Shown here piece by piece: positions 1 to 6,870 of a stretch of DNA of 14,751 nt. The stretch is from contig JANBQS010000606.1 of the NCBI GenBank assembly GCA_027577415.1, positions 1 to 14,751 on the forward strand. The letters are read 5' to 3'. A program made the translations under genes and the position numbers. The notes beneath the pieces are model-generated. The model was given only the letters and a program-made list of their open reading frames with translations, was not told the DNA's origin and did no database searches. This stretch comes from Coemansia sp. RSA 922. Taxonomy: Eukaryota > Kickxellomycota > Kickxellomycetes > Kickxellales > Kickxellaceae. The first letter of the stretch is position 1; each line of letters opens with the position of its first letter.

Positions 1-168
1 CGACCTCATCTTCTCTCTCGTCCTAGGAACACGATGATCGGGTTTGCAACGGTATGGCAGATGTGGATGAGAGCAGCCAGCCGTCAGCGACAGCAAAGGC
101 GGCAGCGACGAGGGTCTGAGGAGGAGGAGGAGGGTGGGCAACGTACTTTATGCTACCTCTGTTGTTAA
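1..168 (+). CDS. Possible C-terminal end of a gene cut by the window edge
   Basis: Frame 1 is open from the first base to a TAA at 166-168, giving 56 residues, while the other two plus-strand frames close quickly. The reading has a short hydrophobic and aromatic stretch (around IGFATVWQMW), then an Arg/Gln-rich segment, a run of five Glu from the GAG repeat at 118-132, and a Cys-containing end. No family is recognisable. An open frame of this length can arise by chance in GC-rich, repeat-like sequence, so this is only a candidate. From 169 to 327 I see no gene; it is the AT-rich 3' flank of the minus-strand lysozyme gene. Confidence 0.18.
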   Translation, partial: RPHLLSRPRNTMIGFATVWQMWMRAASRQRQQRRQRRGSEEEEEGGQRTLCYLCC

Positions 169-327
169 TACCTAATGTCCAATTATTCTTGATAATATGA
201 GCGGCGGCGATAGCAAGGCCAACTACTATTTCTTATGTTGCCCTAGTGTGTGTATGTATCAAAGAAAATCGATTATAATAAGTAATTGTATTTTTAAGAA
301 CGAGATAAATAGAGAAATGTTACTTTT

Positions 328-1146
328 TTACTGGCAGCTCGGGTATGCTTGCTTGGATGATGCTGTTTTAAACAAGCGGACTTCGTCAGCCCGGCGGTTG
401 ACTAGGCCTTGCATAACATGTCCGCCAGCCATACGCCACTTGGGCAGCTCTTGCTCAGCGACGGTGTTGGGGTTCTCGCCATTGTTGAGGCGCTTGACCA
501 GCGTTGAGCTCTTGGCATTGCCACAGCCGTTGTTAAACACCCACGAGACAAGCGCTGACCACTGATTGTCGTTGAGCTTGACACGACTGTTGAGGTAGCT
601 GGCGAGGCAAGACGAGTACTTGGGAATGTCGTCGTTGAGCAGTTGCTGGGCGGTCGCCTTGGTTAGCGGGAACTTGTACTTGACCTCGGCGCAGTTCTTC
701 TGTTGGCACAAGTGACCATATCCAACAGTGGGCAGGCCAATGGGATCGGGCTTGGGACTGGAAACAAACCCTTCCCACTTGGAGATCAGGTCGAGCCCAG
801 CCTGGTTGACTGTCTTGCAGTATCCGCCGCCATTGCTGGGTGGTGGCGTTGATCCGCTGCCACACTTTCCTGTGACATAGTTGCCTGTACCAGTAGACAC
901 GTAATAGTCGGCGACGTAGCAGCCGTCAGAAGTCTTGTCCCAGAGGGTGTCGCCATTGATGCTGGGTCCAGTGGTCTGGCAGACAATTGAGACATCATGA
1001 CCTTTATTATAAGTGCGAGCCACACCGTAGCTTGTGCTTGGACCTGAGCGACAGTTTACGTCATTACCATTGATTGCGTATCCGCTGGCTTGAGGAGCGG
1101 CGGTGGCAGCAACAAATGCGCAGACGGCAAAATAAGTGGATTTCAT
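328..1146 (-). CDS. Secreted SH3b-like + GH24 (T4-type) lysozyme
   Basis: Predicted secreted muramidase of 272 residues that cleaves the glycan backbone of bacterial peptidoglycan. Residues 1-22 look like a signal peptide. Residues 23-95 form a small SH3b-like domain with Cys at 32, 56, 76 and 95. A Gly/Ser/Pro linker (96-109) leads to a GH24 domain (about 110-262). The catalytic trio of T4 lysozyme is present at identical spacing: Glu125 (KWEGF), Asp134 (nine residues on) and Thr140 (six further on), followed by VGYGH. The late GH24 signature GLVNRRADEVRLF is also present (247-259). Six further Cys suggest extra disulfides suited to secretion. The ATG at 1146 is chosen because it starts the signal peptide; the frame stays open upstream but only to non-ATG codons. 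The gene is divergent from the CHAP gene at 1817, which has the same N-terminal domain. GH24 is a phage/bacterial family, so ancient horizontal acquisition is inferred. Confidence 0.93.
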   Translation of the reverse strand: MKSTYFAVCAFVAATAAPQASGYAINGNDVNCRSGPSTSYGVARTYNKGHDVSIVCQTTGPSINGDTLWDKTSDGCYVADYYVSTGTGNYVTGKCGSGSTPPPSNGGGYCKTVNQAGLDLISKWEGFVSSPKPDPIGLPTVGYGHLCQQKNCAEVKYKFPLTKATAQQLLNDDIPKYSSCLASYLNSRVKLNDNQWSALVSWVFNNGCGNAKSSTLVKRLNNGENPNTVAEQELPKWRMAGGHVMQGLVNRRADEVRLFKTASSKQAYPSCQ

Positions 1147-1187
1147 GGTTAATGGTAAAAAAAAAAGTAGAGTGGCAGAGTCTATCG

Positions 1188-1197
1188 AATATAAATA
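1188..1197 (-). promoter_or_regulatory. TATA-like element for the lysozyme gene
   Basis: Reads TATTTATAT on the minus strand, about 45 bases before the ATG at 1146. This is closer than for other genes here, so the weaker CATAAAA at 1240-1246 may be the true element. Confidence 0.3.
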
Positions 1198-1737
1198 ACG
1201 TAAAAAATACTTATCTAGGCGAGCGGGCAAAGCTATTGGTTTTATGTGAGCAACTCAATAGGCTAGCACAAACGTGTATATTCGCATTACTACTATATGG
1301 TTATTTCTTGGCACAGGTCATTCAACGGAAAAAGCCCGTCATTGTATATCCCCATTTCTATTATTCAGAGAGGCTAGTCACACACCAATCCACTTAGTGA
1401 CGTTCTAAGAACAGGCAACTGTTCTGTGTCCCTCCATTTTTTTCGCTTAGCTGTGGCAGCGACTTGCCTTTATAGCGCCACCATACAAACGTGTGGCTAT
1501 TGTCACTCCCGATCATGTGCATCTCTTCTATAATATCTTGGCATTTAGTAAACGTGACAGCCAAGAAAGGTGGCTACTACTTTTTTGCCCTATCACATCT
1601 GCTGACCAACACGTATTCAGTGTGCCTACATTTCCTCTATAGTATTTGCTGCATGTTAGCTGATTATTAGCTTTATGCCAAGACATTTTTGCCGAGTTGA
1701 CAATGTCGCCACTATTATTGCCATTGGATGGCTGGCG

Positions 1738-1745
1738 TATTTAAA
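1738..1745 (+). promoter_or_regulatory. TATA box of the CHAP gene
   Basis: TATTTAAA on the plus strand, 72 bases before the ATG at 1817, in a GC-flanked context that makes it stand out. Confidence 0.55.
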
Positions 1746-1816
1746 GGAGAGCAATGTGTCTGATTCATTATCTGGCACCAGCAATGATAATTCTCATACT
1801 TTAACATCTGCAAACA

Positions 1817-2527
1817 ATGAAACTCACCACCATCCTCGCTCTATGTGCTGCCAGTTTAGCTACAGTGACTGACGCTTACCGCATCTACAACGCTGACACG
1901 GTCAACTGCCGCTCCAGTCCAAGCACCGGTGGATCAGTAGTCAGGACGTACAAGGCCAACGACGACGTCTCGCTGACATGTCAGACCTCGGGAGAGGACA
2001 TCAAGGGCAACTCGCTGTGGGACAAGACTACTCACGGATGCTACGTATCCGACTACTTTATCAAGACCGGATCTACTGGCTACGTCTCTGGCAAATGCAG
2101 CAGCGGCGAATCCCCGCCAAGCAGTGATGCCATTCCTGGCCCGATCAAGGACGACTACCCGTACCCAGGCCAATGCAACGGTATAGACCCATGGCACTAC
2201 TTCAAGTGCCAGTGCACGAGCTTTGTAGCATGGCGTATCAACTCTCGACTAGGCGTAAAGTTTAACAACTACTACAAGGGGCCCAACTGGGGCAACGCCA
2301 ACACCTGGGACGAGGCAGCGCGCAAGACAGGAGTCCCAATTAACAACACGCCAGTGCCGGGCTGCATAGCTCAGACAAATGCTGGAACCTACGGACACGT
2401 CGCCTGGGTGGCCAAGGTATCAGGAGATAGCGTGACTGTCGAGGAGTACAACCATAGTGGCTCTAGAAAGTATGACACGCGTACAGTGCCCAAGAGCTCA
2501 TTTAGCTACATTCATATCAAGGTTTAG
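1817..2527 (+). CDS. Secreted SH3b-like + CHAP peptidoglycan amidase/endopeptidase
   Basis: Predicted secreted cysteine hydrolase of 236 residues, acting on the peptide part of peptidoglycan. Residues 1-20 are a signal peptide (cleavage near TDA/Y). Residues 21-94 are the same SH3b-like domain as in the divergent lysozyme: about 57% identical over 70 aligned positions, with Cys at 31, 55, 75 and 94 in exactly the same spacing. A short Ser/Pro linker (95-109) leads to a CHAP domain (about 110-236). The likely nucleophile is Cys133 in CQCTSFVAW and the base is His194 in GHVAWV. An acidic/Asn partner lies in VEEYN (209-212), and WGNANTWDEAA (158-168) is a typical CHAP core segment. CHAP domains may cut either the amide or the cross-bridge, and the sequence does not decide which. 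The stop lies 22 bases from that of the convergent Rab escort gene. The family is mostly bacterial/phage, so horizontal origin is inferred. Confidence 0.92.
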   Translation: MKLTTILALCAASLATVTDAYRIYNADTVNCRSSPSTGGSVVRTYKANDDVSLTCQTSGEDIKGNSLWDKTTHGCYVSDYFIKTGSTGYVSGKCSSGESPPSSDAIPGPIKDDYPYPGQCNGIDPWHYFKCQCTSFVAWRINSRLGVKFNNYYKGPNWGNANTWDEAARKTGVPINNTPVPGCIAQTNAGTYGHVAWVAKVSGDSVTVEEYNHSGSRKYDTRTVPKSSFSYIHIKV

Positions 2528-2549
2528 CATGTTCATAGTTGCATTAAAT

Positions 2550-4043
2550 TTACAACACTTTTGCTAATATTTGTTGTGCCAGACCAACGGCGCTATCGAA
2601 ATCAAGCGTGGAATCAGGAGCTCCTGTGTATACAAGCCCAGATAGACTATTCTCAGAGGGCTGCATGTCTCGGACATCGAATAGCGCAGTGAAAAGTGGT
2701 TGTGCCAGCGATCCACGCACTGTAGTCAAGGCGCGCAGCAGCAGGGTGCGAGTATCTGACAATTGTCCTTTAGTCCACGCGTATACAACGCTCTGGCCGC
2801 TAGGAGCTGTAAGCGTGGCCTGGGTTGTATACAGCATCGACACAACGCCACTGTCAGTAACATAGCTCAAAGTCGCGGTTGTATCCTCGCCAAACACTGG
2901 ATAGTCCAAAATACATACGAGACGCGATATGGCAGAAGCAGTTGGCAAGGAGTCGGGCGCGTAGCAAGGGTCGAGAACAAGTTGCTTGGCAAACACCCTT
3001 CCATGAGCAAGCTGAACAGAGTAGCCGTTGTCATTTCCATCTCGGCTTTCGATGGAGCGCACTTTTTCGCTCAAAATATAGGTGCCGCCCGATACAGCGC
3101 ACAAACGACAAAAAGACTGAGCAATCTCAGAGCCACCGCCATACATGGCGCAAAGGTAGGCCATGCGACCGTAGCGGCCAATCGATTTGGCATACTTTTG
3201 CACTCGCTCGCATCCAGCGCGTGCGCTCAACTCGTCTCTATTCTCCGCGCGTGCCACAGCATATACTACCGAGTCCAGTAGCTTTCCAGAGAGCTTGAAC
3301 TTTGTCTCTAAAAAGTGTACAAAGCCCATGTCCTCGCAGTCGCAAAGTAGCTGGCCAAAACCTTCGTCGTCGGTAATCGCAGTCATGAGTTTCATGAGCT
3401 TGCGTTTCTCGACCAAGTTGAGCGAGTCACTGGCAAATATGTCACCCTTGGAGTCTGGAACCCGCTCGACAGTATCGTCTCGGACAATATAGTTGTGCTC
3501 AACGCCCTTGAACTGTACGTACTCGCCGATCCCCGCATTAATAACCAAATCTATTAATTCGCCACGACAGCTCGCCACCTTGGGCGCCAGCTCAATTGCG
3601 TACTTGCGGTCGTTTTCAAACAGCTTGGTAAGTCGCTCTGTAATACTGCTGCGCTCGGACAATGTTTGGGTATCGGTAATATAGGCGGACAAGCGGTCAA
3701 ACGGTCTCGATGCTGGGCCAGAGCTCTCAGTACTACTAGGCACAGCTGTTGCCTGTTTCGGCTCACCCTCGTGGCCTACCGAAAATGTTGGCGAATCGCT
3801 ATCAATACTGCCAACAAAAATATCCACCAAAGGTGTCTGGCGCTGATCGCGATGTTCAATGGCCCATTCGACAAAGGCAGAGAGCGTAAAGCAAGAAAAG
3901 TTGCCGCCATAGTACGGGTTTCGGTCTACATGTAGTACCTTTTTATCGGCCGCCGCAAGCTCACTGGCGATAATCGACTCTACCAGTCCAGTTCCTAACA
4001 CTACTGTGTCAAACTCCTCGTTGTCTAGCGCGTTTTCGGACAT
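2550..4043 (-). CDS. MRS6: Rab escort protein (Rab geranylgeranyltransferase component A)
   Basis: A GDI/REP superfamily protein of 497 residues that would present new Rab GTPases to geranylgeranyl transferase II and deliver them to membranes. The N-terminal dinucleotide-fold motif is GTGL at 17-20, with VLHVDRNPYYGGN at 36-48. YYGGN followed by an aromatic-rich helix (FSCFTLSAFVEW) fits REP better than Rab GDI, which usually has YYGGE. A low-complexity insert (about 70-112) follows, then FDRLSAYITD, and the second conserved region YGGGSEIAQSFCRLCAVSGGTYIL begins at 301. Glu306 and Arg313 sit seven apart, as the Rab-contacting Glu/Arg pair does in GDI. Yeast Mrs6 is longer and GDI shorter. 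The start is the ATG at 4043; further upstream only a TTG extends the frame. The 3' end faces the CHAP gene. A divergent GDI is the main alternative. Confidence 0.82.
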   Translation of the reverse strand: MSENALDNEEFDTVVLGTGLVESIIASELAAADKKVLHVDRNPYYGGNFSCFTLSAFVEWAIEHRDQRQTPLVDIFVGSIDSDSPTFSVGHEGEPKQATAVPSSTESSGPASRPFDRLSAYITDTQTLSERSSITERLTKLFENDRKYAIELAPKVASCRGELIDLVINAGIGEYVQFKGVEHNYIVRDDTVERVPDSKGDIFASDSLNLVEKRKLMKLMTAITDDEGFGQLLCDCEDMGFVHFLETKFKLSGKLLDSVVYAVARAENRDELSARAGCERVQKYAKSIGRYGRMAYLCAMYGGGSEIAQSFCRLCAVSGGTYILSEKVRSIESRDGNDNGYSVQLAHGRVFAKQLVLDPCYAPDSLPTASAISRLVCILDYPVFGEDTTATLSYVTDSGVVSMLYTTQATLTAPSGQSVVYAWTKGQLSDTRTLLLRALTTVRGSLAQPLFTALFDVRDMQPSENSLSGLVYTGAPDSTLDFDSAVGLAQQILAKVL

Positions 4044-4390
4044 GCCTGTTAAAATGTGCAATAGTATTTAGTTGATACAATAGAGAAATTAAACATAGTG
4101 CAGTGTGGTTTGACGGGGTTGGCCACCCGCATGATTTCCAGCCTTTATAAAATTGTCCATGCAAAACGGCTATGGGGGCGAGACAAGTGATCTTAGATTC
4201 AAAGTTGAGCCAGTCGTGATGACGAAGCGGACCAACTGGACCATTTCTAATTTACTCGCATATTGCAGTTCAGTGACAATTGTTTATAGAAATTTGTATC
4301 GCAGAAAAGGTTAGGTAAATAGTAGCTGTGTCGATGACTTTTTGTGGCCTTGCCTCTGTTAGCTGATGCTACTGCCGTGCAAGCTTTAAG
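4044..4390. other. Intergenic region upstream of the Rab escort gene
   Basis: This 347-base AT-rich spacer contains the likely Rab escort promoter in its left part and, from about 4328, the 3' end of the first tandem repeat copy. No open reading frame with coding character is seen. Confidence 0.5.
4144..4149 (-). promoter_or_regulatory. TATA box of the Rab escort gene
   Basis: TATAAA on the minus strand (within TTTTATAAAGGC), just over 100 bases before the ATG at 4043, matching the spacing of the neighbouring genes. Confidence 0.5.
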
Positions 4391-4690
4391 CTACCAACTG
4401 TTGGTGGAGTAGAACGACCGGATGGGGCGGGAAACGGCTTGCCAAACCAAGTTGGTATGGTATCCAACGCCAACCAGATTAGTGCAATCGTCGTTGGCAA
4501 AGACAAATGTCACAGTGCCGCTCACGGTAATTTTGTTGTTGTTTCCAAGGAACCACGGGTCTACTTTCTGGCATTCGGTATTCAATGCTTCATAGTTTTT
4601 AAACGAAGTGGCGTTGCTGATGCCGATAAAAGTCGAGTTACACAGCGCCAGCAGGCAGCTGAGGACGGCGAGCAGGATGTAGAGACGCAT
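4391..4690 (-). CDS. Small secreted protein of unknown function, copy A
   Basis: A 99-residue protein with a strong signal peptide (1 to about 18, MRLYILLAVLSCLLALC). The roughly 80-residue mature part is rich in beta-type segments (KITVSGTVTFVF, 53-64). It has two Cys at 40 and 69 that could form one disulfide, a possible N-glycosylation sequon at Asn26, and an aromatic C-terminus (SFYSTNSW). I do not recognise the family. The gene is 83% identical (82 of 99 positions, ungapped) to the tandem copy at 5396-5695, and the last 16 residues are identical. The ATG at 4690 is chosen because it begins the signal peptide; upstream in-frame codons would place about 47 residues before it. It could be an effector, adhesin or wall-associated protein, but nothing in the sequence settles this. 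Confidence 0.85.
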   Translation of the reverse strand: MRLYILLAVLSCLLALCNSTFIGISNATSFKNYEALNTECQKVDPWFLGNNNKITVSGTVTFVFANDDCTNLVGVGYHTNLVWQAVSRPIRSFYSTNSW

Positions 4691-4804
4691 GTTTAGGATT
4701 GAGGTATTGTAAAAAAGGCGATAGTAAGGTATGCAAACAAAAAAAGAATTACTGGAGGAGAAAAGTAAGGAGACTGCAATGTTTGGAGAGCAGAGGAAAG
4801 TCTT

Positions 4805-4810
4805 TATATA
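4805..4810 (-). promoter_or_regulatory. TATA box of secreted gene copy A
   Basis: TATATA followed by AAG on the minus strand, about 115 bases before the ATG at 4690. The element is conserved in the duplicate copy. Confidence 0.5.
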
Positions 4811-4881
4811 CGAAAAAGCACACATATACATGTGTAGGGCAAGAATGGAAAGAGGCTACAAAGGCGCCTATCTGTTCTTTG

Positions 4882-5333
4882 TAAATAATGAGCAGCGCTT
4901 TATAAATATGTTCGCTGAAAGTGGACATGCTATTTTATTTTCTGGATCCAAAGACATAAAGGAGCCAAGACTTTATGCTACAAAGGAGCCACAAATAGCA
5001 TAAAGAGGAAACATGCAACCATACATAGTTCATCTTTAGAGAATCTTCGTAGCCGCTTGACAAATAATAATAGATTTTGCTTAATGAATTGGTTAGTTAA
5101 TAGGTCAATGTATCCATTAAAGCTATCGAAAGTAGTGTAAACAAAGGGGGGCGCTCTTTTGCTTCTTACTCCTTGGAGGGCCCCTTTTGAGCCCAAAGCC
5201 GTTTATCAGGAAGCGGGCGGGGAGGACATCCACTACTCAAATATCCAATACCTAGCCAATGTGGTTAGTTTGATAGTTTATGGATATTTCACACAGCAAA
5301 CAGGCTAGAAAAAGAAGAGCTAGTGTACTGAAC
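4882..5333. other. Spacer between the two tandem copies
   Basis: About 450 bases with no supportable gene. It contains two direct copies of AAAGGAGCCA (4958-4967 and 4982-4991) and a perfect 10-base inverted repeat, CTTTATGCTA at 4971-4980 and TAGCATAAAG at 4996-5005, with a 15-base loop. A minus-strand frame at 4978-5196 begins with TTG and has no coding character. Confidence 0.5.
4971..5005. repeat. Perfect 10-base inverted repeat (hairpin)
   Basis: Arms at 4971-4980 and 4996-5005 are exact reverse complements around a 15-base loop. The loop contains one of the two AAAGGAGCCA direct repeats. It lies about 280 bases upstream of the copy A start codon, beyond its TATA box. Confidence 0.6.
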
Positions 5334-5395
5334 GTGTCGGAGGCTTCTGTGGCCTTGCTTCCGCTAGCCGATGCTACTGCGGTGTAAGCTTTAAA

Positions 5396-5695
5396 CTACC
5401 AACTGTTGGTGGAGTAGAACGACCGGATGGGACGGGAAACGGCCTGCCAAACCATATTGGTGTGGTATCCAACGCCAACCATGTTAGTGCAATCGTCGTT
5501 GGAGAAAAGGAATGTAACCGTGCCGCTAATTGTGACTTTGTTGTTTTTTCCAAGGTACCACGGGTCCACCTTGCGGCATTCGGTATTCAATGCCTCGTAA
5601 CTTTTAAACTTGGTGCCGTTGAAGATAGAGACATAGGTCGAGTTGCACAGAGCCAGCAGGCAACTAAGGACGGCGAGTAGGATATAGAAACGCAT
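5396..5695 (-). CDS. Small secreted protein of unknown function, copy B
   Basis: A 99-residue paralogue of the protein at 4391-4690, with no gaps and 17 differences. Most changes lie just after the signal peptide (residues 21-32) or are conservative (Ile/Val, Leu/Met, Phe/Tyr, Ala/Ser). Both Cys (40, 69), the sequon at Asn26 and the C-terminus from 84 to 99 are unchanged. This pattern suggests both copies stay under protein-level constraint, though I have not computed synonymous rates. The start at 5695 is set by the signal peptide. Function unknown. Confidence 0.85.
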   Translation of the reverse strand: MRFYILLAVLSCLLALCNSTYVSIFNGTKFKSYEALNTECRKVDPWYLGKNNKVTISGTVTFLFSNDDCTNMVGVGYHTNMVWQAVSRPIRSFYSTNSW

Positions 5696-5834
5696 GTTTA
5701 AGAAAGAAAGGAAGGTGTCGTAAAAAGGCGATAACAGTAAGAGGTGCAAAAAGCAAGGTTGAGGAAGGAGGAGAGTAGGGTGGAGAGTAAAGAGACAAGC
5801 GTGTTTTGGTGAGAACAAGGGCAGGCAAAGTGAT

Positions 5835-5840
5835 TATATA
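5835..5840 (-). promoter_or_regulatory. TATA box of secreted gene copy B
   Basis: TATATA on the minus strand about 140 bases before the ATG at 5695, at the position equivalent to that in copy A. Confidence 0.45.
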
Positions 5841-5914
5841 CAAGCGATATACAAACGAACATACTGGTTTTGAGCAGAAAGAAGGAGCTACAAAGACGCG
5901 TGGGTTGTTCTTTG

Positions 5915-6415
5915 CATTGGTATCTGAAAACCACTTCTGTTTCTTTGTACCAATATTGAGATTTGCCCACGGATCAACACTTTTTTACCTGTATTTTTGA
6001 ATGCCTAATATAGTCGGGCTAATTGGTGCAGCGTGCTTATGAAGTAAATGCATTAGGCGACAGGTACTATTGAGGATAGTGACAGACAAGGTGACTATAT
6101 CTGAATACTTGACTGAGGTTTGGTTTGGTCTAATTGGACAATGTCTGGCGTTTTATTTTCGATAGGTTAGCTAGATGCTAGCGAGCAGTGGGTTTTGCCC
6201 TTTCAGGCCAGAAAATCCATCTAGTTTTATAAGAATTTAAATATATATAAAAAAAACAAGGCGCTGCCTCTCTTTCCTTACCCCTGGATAAACGTTACCA
6301 TAGCTCTGGCCGCTTACAGGGTCGGTGGGCGGGTACCCACTGCTTGTTAGTGATTATATAACCTATCAAATAGTTTTTACGCGTGTATTTAAGGCCAACA
6401 AGATAACAACACTAA
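5915..6415. other. Gene-poor AT-rich spacer
   Basis: About 500 bases without a convincing coding frame. It holds an AT-rich stretch at 6229-6258 and, near its right end, TATATAA (6355-6361) and TATTTAAG (6385-6392) on the plus strand. The latter lies about 60 bases before the ATG at 6452 of the broken transposon-like reading. Confidence 0.4.
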
Positions 6416-6815
6416 ATTAGGGATGTTCTCAGCGACTTTTACTCGAATACGATGACCACCCACACTGAATCCACACACCAAGTCCACTCTGACGATGAAC
6501 ACGGGCTCTGCAACTACCCATTCCACTGCAAGCTGCAACTTTCCGCGTACATCAACCAGCAGCAAGCAGACGCCCGTTTTGAAGCGCAACATGATCCAAA
6601 AGTTTGGCAAGCGACTGATCATGGTCTGCGGCAATTGGTCTGCTTCAATGGTTCGCTTCCATGCACCTATTCGGGGTCGTGGCTGGCGCAAAAAGTTCAA
6701 GCGCATTGGCTTTTCGACGTACCTGTTTGACGAGTTTCGTACATCCAAGACCTGTCCCGGATGTGATGGCGACCTCCACAAGTGCAAGGTAATCGACAAC
6801 CCTTGGACAAGATGA
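6416..6815 (+). pseudogene. Decayed TnpB/Fanzor-like (IS605 OrfB type) transposon fragment
   Basis: Two overlapping plus-strand frames join into one coding trace. Frame 2 (ATG at 6452) carries coding-like codons such as KLQLSAYINQQQADA up to about 6576. Frame 3 continues with LKRNMIQKFGKR, GNWSAS, APIRGRGW, and DEFRTSKTCPGC to a TGA at 6813-6815. The switch lies at the TTTT run 6577-6580, where one surplus T explains it. DEFRTSKxCPxC resembles the segment leading into the zinc ribbon of OrfB/TnpB/Fanzor nucleases. The RuvC-I part, the second zinc knuckle and RuvC-III are absent, so the piece cannot be a working nuclease. The family call is from motif memory and needs a search. A minus-strand frame over the same bases (6389-6799) is a shadow. 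Confidence 0.55.
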
Positions 6816-6870
6816 CGATTAATTAAACCCTGTTTAGTGTTTAATTATTTTTTTATTATTAATTTTTCAT

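Larger units (their letters stand above)
1147..1816. promoter_or_regulatory. Divergent intergenic region shared by the two hydrolase genes
   Basis: These 670 bases separate the start codons of the GH24 and CHAP genes and so hold both promoters. ACAAACGTGT occurs at 1268-1277 and again at 1485-1494, and the shorter AAACGTG recurs at 1550-1556, all on the plus strand. A poly-A tract lies at 1157-1166 in the leader of the lysozyme gene. A second TATA-like candidate for that gene (CATAAAA on the minus strand) lies at 1240-1246, about 100 bases from its ATG. No convincing gene is visible here; the short plus-strand frame from 1675 runs out of frame into the CHAP signal peptide. Confidence 0.5.
4328..4881 (-). 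repeat. Tandem duplication, copy A (99-residue secreted gene with flanks)
   Basis: Copy A aligns to 5334-5914 through the 3' flank (GTGGCCTTGC, then GATGCTACTGC), the whole coding region, and the promoter side up to GCTACAAAG...TTCTTTG. The offset is about 1005 bases at the gene and drifts with small indels upstream. The duplicated unit therefore includes promoter, gene and 3' region. Confidence 0.85.
5334..5914 (-). repeat. Tandem duplication, copy B (99-residue secreted gene with flanks)
   Basis: Partner of 4328-4881, in the same orientation. Similarity runs from GTGTCGG at the 3' side through the gene to GCTACAAAGACGCG...TTCTTTG on the promoter side. The region between ATG and TATA has diverged and gained about 27 bases relative to copy A. 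Confidence 0.85.

Noticed and set aside
197..565. Plus-strand open frame of 122 codons
   Set aside because: Antisense shadow of the lysozyme gene, with no domain or codon support.
1147..1230. Upstream extension of the lysozyme reading frame
   Set aside because: It begins at TTG, would bury the signal peptide, and runs through the poly-A leader.
2550..4043. Rab GDI instead of Rab escort protein
   Set aside because: YYGGN with the following aromatic helix, the insert after residue 70 and FCRLCAV favour REP, although a divergent GDI is not fully excluded.
4978..5196. Minus-strand open frame between the tandem copies
   Set aside because: Starts at TTG, lies over the hairpin and repeats, and shows no coding pattern or duplicate in the other copy.
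6389..6799. Minus-strand open frame over the transposon-like fragment
   Set aside because: The plus-strand frames carry the recognisable motifs and codon pattern; this is their shadow.
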